Shown here: positions 57,053-64,000 of the stretch, one piece after another | How positions within the stretch are numbered: the first letter of the stretch is position 1 | Layout of the letters: each line of letters opens with the position of its first letter | Source: Flavobacterium sp. | GTDB taxonomy: Bacteria; Bacteroidota; Bacteroidia; Flavobacteriales; Flavobacteriaceae | DNA: 64,000 nucleotides | Assembly: GCF_024305175.1 (NCBI RefSeq) | Contig: NZ_JAMWYY010000003.1 | Coordinates: forward strand, 52,629 to 116,628 | Direction: 5' to 3' | Translations under genes and position numbers: made by a program | Notes under the pieces: generated by a model | What the model was told of the DNA's origin: nothing | The model's database searches: none | Seen by the model: the letters and a program-made list of their open reading frames with translations, nothing else

Positions 57053-58542
57053 TGCCGCGGTTTGCTTCCATATCGTTTCCTTTTCTGCTCACGGAATTCG
57101 CAATCCGAAAGCAGCCCGGATTAACTGGGCAGCCTTTCGTTTTAGCCTCACGCCAGCGTGGAAAGATGGTCATTGACGCAGTCAGTGAAACAGCTGCAAA
57201 AAAAGGGATACACCCCGGGATGGTACTGGCGGATTGCAAAGCGATCTTCCCGGAACTGGAAATGCTGGAAACGGAACCGGGCAAGGGTGAAAAGCTTTTG
57301 CAGGCCTTGGCAGAATGGAGCATCATGTATACGCCATGCGTTTCCGTTGACCTGCCTGATGGGCTGATCTTAGATAGTACCGGCTGTACGCACCTTTGGG
57401 GTGGCGAACAGGCATACCTCGAGCATATAAGGACTAAGCTTGGAGATTACGGCTACACTGTGCAGGTAGCTATTGCAGATACCATCGCTTCAGCATGGGC
57501 AGTGGCACGATTCGGTAATACTGCTATCATACCCCCTGGAGGGCAATGTAATGCTATCCGGGGTTTACCCCCTGCAGCACTCCGGCTGGAGACGACAACC
57601 TTAGCAAGGCTAAAAAAATTAGGCATGCGGCAGATCGGCACTTTTATGGATATGCCCCCTTCGGTATTGCGAAGGCGCTTTGGCCCCGAACTGCCTAAGA
57701 GGATTGCTCAGGCATCCGGACAGGAAATAGAATGGATAAACCCGGTAAGGCCGGTCGAACCCTATCAGGAAAGGCTTTCGAGCATGGAGCCTATTGCCTC
57801 GGCTACAGGAATAGTTATTGCCTTACAGCGGCTACTGGAAACACTTTGCCTGAGGCTGGAAACCGAAGGGATGGGATTGCGCCGCGCTGTCTTTAAGGCG
57901 TTGCGTGTGGACGGTGTATTACAGCAGATAGAAATCGGTACTGGGCATCCATCCCGGAATACCCATCACCTATTCAGGCTTTTTGAGCATAAGATTGCTA
58001 CGCTGGAGCCCGCGCTTGGCTTTGAAGTGTTTGTACTGGAAGCCCAAAAAGCTGAAAAAGTTACCGATGAGCAGGCGGCCATTTGGAATGCAGCTTCACA
58101 AAATGACCTCAAGGTAGCCGAACTGCTTGACCGTGTAACCGCAAAAATGGGCCAAAATGCCGTGAACCGCTATTTGCCAGCTGAGCACCATTGGCCGGAG
58201 AGGTCCGTAAAACAGGCTTTACCATTATGGGAAAAGCCCACTGCTGAATGGCGCACTGACCTGCCCCGCCCCGTTCATCTGTTATTACGCCCGGAGGCTA
58301 TCGAAGTGACTGCCGTAATGCCTGATTACCCGCCGATGCTATTTCGTCACAAAGGGAAATTGTACAAAGTAGGCAAAGCGGACGGGCCGGAACGTATCGA
58401 GCAGGAATGGTGGCTCTCGGATGGGCTCTATAGGGATTATTACATTGTTGAAGATGAACATGGGGCAAGATACTGGCTGTTCCGGTCAGGCCCTTATGAC
58501 GGGGAACAGCCTAAATGGTTTATACACGGATTTTTTGCATGA
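57052..58542 (+). CDS. imuB: ImuB-like Y-family polymerase homolog
   Basis: RFASISFPFLLTEFAIRKQP; SWAVARFGNTAIIPPGG; PSVLRRRFGPELPKRIAQASGQ; follows imuA, precedes dnaE2. Confidence 0.92.
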   Translation: MPRFASISFPFLLTEFAIRKQPGLTGQPFVLASRQRGKMVIDAVSETAAKKGIHPGMVLADCKAIFPELEMLETEPGKGEKLLQALAEWSIMYTPCVSVDLPDGLILDSTGCTHLWGGEQAYLEHIRTKLGDYGYTVQVAIADTIASAWAVARFGNTAIIPPGGQCNAIRGLPPAALRLETTTLARLKKLGMRQIGTFMDMPPSVLRRRFGPELPKRIAQASGQEIEWINPVRPVEPYQERLSSMEPIASATGIVIALQRLLETLCLRLETEGMGLRRAVFKALRVDGVLQQIEIGTGHPSRNTHHLFRLFEHKIATLEPALGFEVFVLEAQKAEKVTDEQAAIWNAASQNDLKVAELLDRVTAKMGQNAVNRYLPAEHHWPERSVKQALPLWEKPTAEWRTDLPRPVHLLLRPEAIEVTAVMPDYPPMLFRHKGKLYKVGKADGPERIEQEWWLSDGLYRDYYIVEDEHGARYWLFRSGPYDGEQPKWFIHGFFA

Positions 58543-61500
58543 GTTACACTGAATTACATATCACGAGCAATTTCAGCTTCCTGCGCGGGGGCTCGCATCC
58601 CCATGAGCTTGTGGAGCAGGCTGCTGCACTGGGATATACCGACATTGCCATTACTGACCATAATACCCTGGCCGGCATAGTGCGTGCCCATGTAGCGGCT
58701 AAGAAGGCCGGCATACGGCTGATTATCGGCTGCAGGCTTGACTTGCTCGACGGGCCGCCGCTGCTTGCCTATCCGACGGACAAAGAGGCGTATGCAAGGC
58801 TTTCCGGCTTGCTTTCCACTGGTAATTTGCGCACGGAAAAAGGCCAGTGCCTTCTTTACAAGGCAGATGTATATGCCTCTTCTAAAGGGATAAAATTTAT
58901 CGCAATACCACCGCTGTCATTAAATGAAGCGTTTGATTTTGACGATGGTTATAAAGCAGCTCTTAGGGAATACCGCACTGAATTGGGAACATCGCTTTAC
59001 CTGGGCATCAGCCGCTCTTACCAGGCCAATGACAATAAGCGCATGTATCGCCTTAACCAATTGTCTGGTACGCTGGGGATTAAGCTTACAGCCACCAACG
59101 ATGTGCATTACCATATTCCCGAGCGAAGGCAATTGCAGGATGTACTGACCTGTATCCGGGAAAAGTGCACGATACACGATGCAGGATTCCGCCTGTACCA
59201 AAACGCCGAGCGTTACCTTAAGCCCGCCGATGAGATGCAGCGTCTCTTCCGCCAATACCCTGAAGCTTTAGTTGCTGCCCGGGAAATAGCTGATGCGTGC
59301 CAATTCTCCCTTGATAGCCTCACTTATATCTATCCCGAAGAAATAACTTCCGGGGGAAGGACACCGCAGGAAGAGCTTGTGATGCTTACTTGGGAGGGTG
59401 CCAATGAAAAGTTTGGCGGGAATATCCCTGAAAAGATTGCCGAGACCATCCGCTACGAGCTGGAGTTCATGGAGCGGAAAAACTATGCTTCCTACTTCCT
59501 GACAGTATACGACTTTGTACGCTTTGCCAGGAGCCGTGACATTTTATGCCAGGGCCGCGGGTCGGCAGCCAACTCTGTAGTATGCTACTGCCTTGGCATC
59601 ACTTCGGTTGACCCCTCCAAATTCAAGGTGCTTTTTGCCCGCTTTATGTCGGATGCCCGGAATGAGCCGCCGGATATTGATGTCGACTTCGAGCACGAGC
59701 GCCGTGAGGAAGTCATCCAGTATATCTACGACAAGTATGGGCGTGACCGTGCTGCAATCGTGGCTACAGTGACCCAGGTACACTGGCGGGGCGCTATCCG
59801 TGATGTAGCCAAGGCAATGGGATTATCGACTGATGCCGTTGACAGGCTTGCGGCATCAATACAGGAATTCCGCGATGAGCTTGACCAGGGGCGCATCACC
59901 TCTGAAGGCTTTAACCTTGCCGATCCGCACCTGTTGAAGACCTTGGAGCTCACACGGGAGTTTGTCGGGTTTCCGAGGCAGCTCGGCCAGCATACCGGCG
60001 GATTTGTGATAACCAGGGATAAGCTTTCAGATTTATGCCCGATACTCAACGCACGTATGGAGGACCGGATCAACATCGAGTGGAACAAGGATGATATCGA
60101 AGCGCTTGGTTTTTTGAAGGTCGATGTACTGGCATTGGGTATGCTGACCTGCATCCGCAAGGCATTCGACCTGTGCAGGCAGCACTATGGAAAAGCCTAT
60201 ACCCTGGCTAACATCCCACAGGATGACCCTGCGGTTTACGAGATGATAAGCCATGCCGATACGTTGGGTGTCTTCCAGATCGAAAGCCGCGCACAGATGT
60301 CCATGCTTCCCAGGCTTAAGCCAAAATGCTTTTACGATTTGGTCATAGAAGTGGCTATCGTTAGGCCGGGACCGATCCAGGGTGATATGGTGCACCCGTA
60401 CCTGAGGCGGCGTAACGGGATTGACCCTGTAGAATATCCTTCAGAAGAGCTTCGGGAAATCTTAGGGCGTACCCTTGGCGTACCGCTGTTCCAGGAACAG
60501 GCCATGGAGATTGCCATTGTAGCGGCAGGCTTCACTCCCGCTGAAGCGGATGGGTTAAGACGCAGCATGGCTACCTTCAAGGCCAAAGGGAAAGTAAGTG
60601 ATTGGGAAATAAAGCTTGTGGCCGGTATGGTGGCTAAAGGCTACCGGGAAGATTTTGCCAAAAGGGTATTCCGGCAGCTGGAAGGTTTCGGCTCGTATGG
60701 GTTTCCGGAAAGCCATGCGGCTAGTTTTGCCCTGCTGGTATATGTATCATCATATATCAAGTGTTATTATCCGGATGTATTTGCCGCGGCATTGCTCAAC
60801 AGCATGCCGATGGGCTTTTACCAGCCTGCCCAAATCGTCATTGATGCACAGAAGCATGGCGTGAAAGTGAAACCTGTAGATATCAACCATTCCCATTGGG
60901 ATAACACACTTGAGAAAAGATCAGGAAGCTACTTTGCACTGCGGCTTGGTTTTCGTCAGATAAAAGGATTGCCTGTTGATGATGTACAGTTATTGATGGC
61001 GGCGCGGCATAAGGCATTTCCCTATGTGCATTCGCTGCTGGATGCGGGAGTGTCGATGCCAGCCTTGGAAAAACTTGCCGATGCGGATGCCTTCCGCTCA
61101 ATTGGGTTGGACCGAAGGCAGGCACTTTGGGAGGTATCCTCCCTGTCGGATAGCCCTGTCGGCATGTTTGAAGGCCAGCCTTCCGAAAGTGTTGGTGAGG
61201 TGCAGCTTGAACTGCCGCTATTGACGGATGCTGAGCATGTCGTTGAGGATTATGCTTCTTTAGGCTTATCCTTAAAAGCCCACCCGGTGAGCTTTGTGCG
61301 TCCGCAACTCCACAGTCTACGCGTAGTCCCCACGGCCCATTTGGCTAAGATGACTAACGGGGATTCGGTGGCTGTAGCCGGCCTGATTACCGTAAGGCAA
61401 AGGCCGGGGACCGCGAAAGGCGTGATTTTTGTTACGATTGAGGATGAAACCGGATTTGCAAACCTTGTGGTATGGGGTACTGTATTCGAGAAATACCGCA

Positions 61501-61715
61501 GGGATATCGTACAGGCCCGCTTGCTTATGGTACAGGGCAAAGTGCAGATAGAAGGCGAGGTCATCCACGTGATTGCCAATTCCTGTTACAATCTTTCTTC
61601 TCTGCTCAAGAATATGACCGATGTCCCCCATACGGAATCGGCTCTGTCTATCCTATCGCGCTCGGATGAGAAGGATCCTGAAGAAGTGTTCCATAAGGGA
61701 CGGAATTTCAGGTAA
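58539..61715 (+). CDS. dnaE2: Error-prone DNA polymerase III alpha DnaE2 (ImuC)
   Basis: PHP domain YTELHITSNFSFLRGGSHPHELVEQAAALGYTDIAITDHNTL; CQGRGSAANSVVCYCLGITSVDP; PPDIDVDFEHERREEVIQYIY. Confidence 0.97.
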   Translation: MSYTELHITSNFSFLRGGSHPHELVEQAAALGYTDIAITDHNTLAGIVRAHVAAKKAGIRLIIGCRLDLLDGPPLLAYPTDKEAYARLSGLLSTGNLRTEKGQCLLYKADVYASSKGIKFIAIPPLSLNEAFDFDDGYKAALREYRTELGTSLYLGISRSYQANDNKRMYRLNQLSGTLGIKLTATNDVHYHIPERRQLQDVLTCIREKCTIHDAGFRLYQNAERYLKPADEMQRLFRQYPEALVAAREIADACQFSLDSLTYIYPEEITSGGRTPQEELVMLTWEGANEKFGGNIPEKIAETIRYELEFMERKNYASYFLTVYDFVRFARSRDILCQGRGSAANSVVCYCLGITSVDPSKFKVLFARFMSDARNEPPDIDVDFEHERREEVIQYIYDKYGRDRAAIVATVTQVHWRGAIRDVAKAMGLSTDAVDRLAASIQEFRDELDQGRITSEGFNLADPHLLKTLELTREFVGFPRQLGQHTGGFVITRDKLSDLCPILNARMEDRINIEWNKDDIEALGFLKVDVLALGMLTCIRKAFDLCRQHYGKAYTLANIPQDDPAVYEMISHADTLGVFQIESRAQMSMLPRLKPKCFYDLVIEVAIVRPGPIQGDMVHPYLRRRNGIDPVEYPSEELREILGRTLGVPLFQEQAMEIAIVAAGFTPAEADGLRRSMATFKAKGKVSDWEIKLVAGMVAKGYREDFAKRVFRQLEGFGSYGFPESHAASFALLVYVSSYIKCYYPDVFAAALLNSMPMGFYQPAQIVIDAQKHGVKVKPVDINHSHWDNTLEKRSGSYFALRLGFRQIKGLPVDDVQLLMAARHKAFPYVHSLLDAGVSMPALEKLADADAFRSIGLDRRQALWEVSSLSDSPVGMFEGQPSESVGEVQLELPLLTDAEHVVEDYASLGLSLKAHPVSFVRPQLHSLRVVPTAHLAKMTNGDSVAVAGLITVRQRPGTAKGVIFVTIEDETGFANLVVWGTVFEKYRRDIVQARLLMVQGKVQIEGEVIHVIANSCYNLSSLLKNMTDVPHTESALSILSRSDEKDPEEVFHKGRNFR

Positions 61716-61766
61716 ATACCAGCTTTAAATTTGCTGTTATAATTGTAAAATGCTTAATGAAGAAAT

Positions 61767-62420
61767 ATGTTGCTATTTGATGAAAGTGATCTGTTTACCT
61801 CAGGCCATAGGACACACAAGAGTTTTGATCTGCCGGATTTAGGGCTGATGCTACATGAAGGCTTTATACCTAAAGACGAAGCAGATCAGTACTATGAGCG
61901 TTTGCTTCGAACAACGCCCTGGCGGGAGTACCAAATGCCTATGTATGATAAGGTAGTCACTGCCCCCCGTATGGTCGCCTGGTATGGAGCTGCTGAAGAG
62001 GCTGGTGAAAGCGCCCTGACCTGGACACCTGACCTGTTGGAGTTAAGGCGCAGGGTTGAAAGGGAGACAGGGCTGGAATTTAATGCCGTACTACTAAATC
62101 TATACCGAAACGGTAATGACAGTGTCGCATGGCACTCTGATAGAGAACACCTGATCGGGCAAAACCCTAATATCGCTTCGGTAACTTTTGGGCAGACAAG
62201 GCCTTTCCGATTACGGCATAAAGTGGATAAGTCACTACAGCAACTGGAAATCCCGTTGCATCACGGCACATTGCTGCTGATGCATGGTACGACAAATACC
62301 TATTGGGAGCACCATATTCCAAAGTCTGCGAAACAAATGCTGCCCAGGATCAATCTTACTTTCAGGCGAATTATAACATCGATCAGCGATGCCTTTAACT
62401 ATTCCCTGATAATGTTTTGA
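61767..62420 (+). CDS. alkB: AlkB-family 2OG-Fe(II) DNA dioxygenase
   Basis: FNAVLLNLYRNGNDSVAWHSDREHLIGQNPNIASVTFGQTRPFRLRHK...HGTLLLMHGTTNTYWEHHIPKS...RINLTFR. Confidence 0.95.
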   Translation: MLLFDESDLFTSGHRTHKSFDLPDLGLMLHEGFIPKDEADQYYERLLRTTPWREYQMPMYDKVVTAPRMVAWYGAAEEAGESALTWTPDLLELRRRVERETGLEFNAVLLNLYRNGNDSVAWHSDREHLIGQNPNIASVTFGQTRPFRLRHKVDKSLQQLEIPLHHGTLLLMHGTTNTYWEHHIPKSAKQMLPRINLTFRRIITSISDAFNYSLIMF

Positions 62421-62432
62421 GTGCAAAACCAG

Positions 62433-63485
62433 CTAACTCTTGTTAGCTAAAGTCAGGTTATATTGCAGAAACGGTCCTAAGCCAATCTGATTTTCATTTA
62501 CCGAAGAATATTTCTTTATAGGCACACCGATCCTGAACTGGTTCGACGGAGTAATTTTTACATCAAGAAAAGGTGTGATAATATACTGTTCTTCTATATC
62601 ATTTTCAAAAAAAGCCTCCTCACCATCCGCTTTGGTATACTCAAATGAAACACCTACAATAATTGAAGGAATAAAAAAACTTTTAATATAGTCGGCATTG
62701 TTAAGTAAGCTCTCATCGCTTTGAAGATAAAAAGCCCTATAGCTCAAAGAAGCGTTGCATCCATAATAATTTACTAGTTTCTGGTCTTCGACAGCAGATT
62801 TGCGCTTGTGCTGATAAGCCAGGCCTGCTGAAAACATCCAGTCCTGATTGGCTGAATATAATGCATCTGCAGATATGCTATGGCCCTTAAGTGAATATTT
62901 ATTGGTCACTAACCCGTTCTCGTCTTTGACTTCATCTCCTCCCAGAATACCAAATAAGGAAATATTATAGCCTACAGAAAAAGAGAATGCATTTTTTGCA
63001 AGCGATTTGAAATAATTCACCCGGTCGTTATTGCTTTCCCTTAATTTACCTTCGAGATAAATTTTATACTCCGAATCGGTTTCTCCATCATTCTGCTCCC
63101 GGATTGCTACCCTTTTCGGCATAGCTGCAAATGCATCTGATACACGGGTAGTCCATTTGTTATATGGATTGGTATTGTCAAAGCCGTAAGCAGCACCGAA
63201 TGTTGAGATCTCATCTTTTTGGGTCAGATTGATCCTGATATCGCTGACATAATTTGCCTTCGGAATCAATTTGAACGGGGAGAATACTACCTTTTGGAGG
63301 CTGTTATCTTTCGAATATTTCAAATTAGCTGAAATAAGATCAAATCCTCCAAAACTAATATCATCAAACAATTCAGGTTTCGGCGTTATACCCGACATAG
63401 TACTGAACGATGAGGAGGGCGTTTGTGCCAACCCGTGAAGGCTAGTGGCTGCTATAAGAAAGAAATAGAGTTTTTTCATAATCAT
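62433..63485 (-). CDS. Hypothetical secreted / outer-membrane protein
   Basis: Signal peptide; alternating beta-strand-like C-terminus. Confidence 0.65.
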   Translation of the reverse strand: MIMKKLYFFLIAATSLHGLAQTPSSSFSTMSGITPKPELFDDISFGGFDLISANLKYSKDNSLQKVVFSPFKLIPKANYVSDIRINLTQKDEISTFGAAYGFDNTNPYNKWTTRVSDAFAAMPKRVAIREQNDGETDSEYKIYLEGKLRESNNDRVNYFKSLAKNAFSFSVGYNISLFGILGGDEVKDENGLVTNKYSLKGHSISADALYSANQDWMFSAGLAYQHKRKSAVEDQKLVNYYGCNASLSYRAFYLQSDESLLNNADYIKSFFIPSIIVGVSFEYTKADGEEAFFENDIEEQYIITPFLDVKITPSNQFRIGVPIKKYSSVNENQIGLGPFLQYNLTLANKS

Positions 63486-63486
63486 C

Positions 63487-63930
63487 TTACTTTATAGTTA
63501 CGTTCATTAGAATTTTCCACCTTTCCCCATTAGTTAATGCCTTGAGACCGGATAAAGGATCACGCATCAGGACAGTGCCTGGGTTATTTTGTACTAACAT
63601 AGCAACAGCCTGCGGTATATCGTAAAAAGCTTCGATTTCACAACTTACAGATATAGAAGTTCCTGGATCAAAGTTACCAATTGGAAAAAGTTCATTTCCT
63701 GATGTGCTGTTGAAAGTATGTGTAATTGCACTATTCCATGTACCTCCTTTGACCTTCCAATTGATTTTATGGAATTTGATAGGCCCGCCCTGGCTCCATT
63801 TAACGGAAAAGGCTACGGCCCTTTTATTTAGAGCTTCAAGCAACTCATCTTCAAAAGCTTCCGATGCTACGTTGATACGATGAAAATAATTGTTTAACAT
63901 AAGATTCAGGTTAAAGATTAATAAATACAC
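63487..63930 (-). CDS. Hypothetical protein
   Basis: Long ORF, 1-nt gap from downstream gene, internal Met at MLNNYFHRI is a possible start. Confidence 0.6.
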   Translation of the reverse strand: MYLLIFNLNLMLNNYFHRINVASEAFEDELLEALNKRAVAFSVKWSQGGPIKFHKINWKVKGGTWNSAITHTFNSTSGNELFPIGNFDPGTSISVSCEIEAFYDIPQAVAMLVQNNPGTVLMRDPLSGLKALTNGERWKILMNVTIK

Positions 63931-63964
63931 ATAATTTACTTTACTAAATTAAAGTACATTGCCA

Positions 63965-63999
63965 TCAAAAAAATCCCCATTAATGGGGATTTTTTTATT
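63965..63999. terminator. Bidirectional terminator
   Basis: aaaaaaatcccc attaat ggggattttttt. Confidence 0.75.
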
Positions 64000-64000
64000 C

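Noticed and set aside
59726-60586. Minus-strand ORFs opposite dnaE2
   Set aside because: Antisense shadows in a highly conserved polymerase gene.
1-64000. CRISPR array or cas genes
   Set aside because: No regularly spaced direct repeats with unique spacers and no Cas-like ORFs found.
12903-64000. Insertion sequences/transposases as source of the cargo
   Set aside because: No transposase ORF in the track; the only recombinase is the serine integrase at the tRNA.

Overview
The window reads as a Bacteroidota (Flavobacteriaceae-like) chromosome carrying most of an integrative and conjugative element (ICE). Positions 1 to ~12.85 kb look like core genome: papain-like YiiX-type hydrolase, nitronate monooxygenase, T9SS subtilase, DMT transporter, a SAM-I riboswitch ahead of a metB-like/homoserine dehydrogenase pair, MFS transporter, BlaI/M56 pair, apt. 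A tRNA-Arg(ACG) at 12864-12937 is the integration site. A large serine recombinase gene on the minus strand ends inside the tRNA 3' half (attL-like junction). The element then runs to the right edge: a minus-strand tra operon (traN to traE, 15.8-25.2 kb), regulators, and cargo. The backbone resumes with a helicase-nuclease, relaxosome protein, relaxase, T4CP, a YhcG-type nuclease and an S24 repressor divergent from an imuA-imuB-dnaE2-alkB mutagenesis/repair cassette. The right end of the ICE is not in the window. The most interesting system is a compact AT-rich four-gene operon at 30347-36278: HsdM, a two-TRD HsdS with an extra C-terminal region, an SMC/ABC-like AAA ATPase and an HNH nuclease, with no HsdR. 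It looks like a type I modification module whose restriction motor is replaced by a Septu-like (PtuA/PtuB-like) ATPase plus HNH effector. Next to it is a bistable-looking structured RNA candidate (36.60-36.78 kb). Other points of note are a SusC gene interrupted by a TA-repeat frameshift, a hairpin-dense intergenic region (46.62-46.90 kb), and three tandem paralogous tra proteins. All family calls are from reading the translations; no searches were run.
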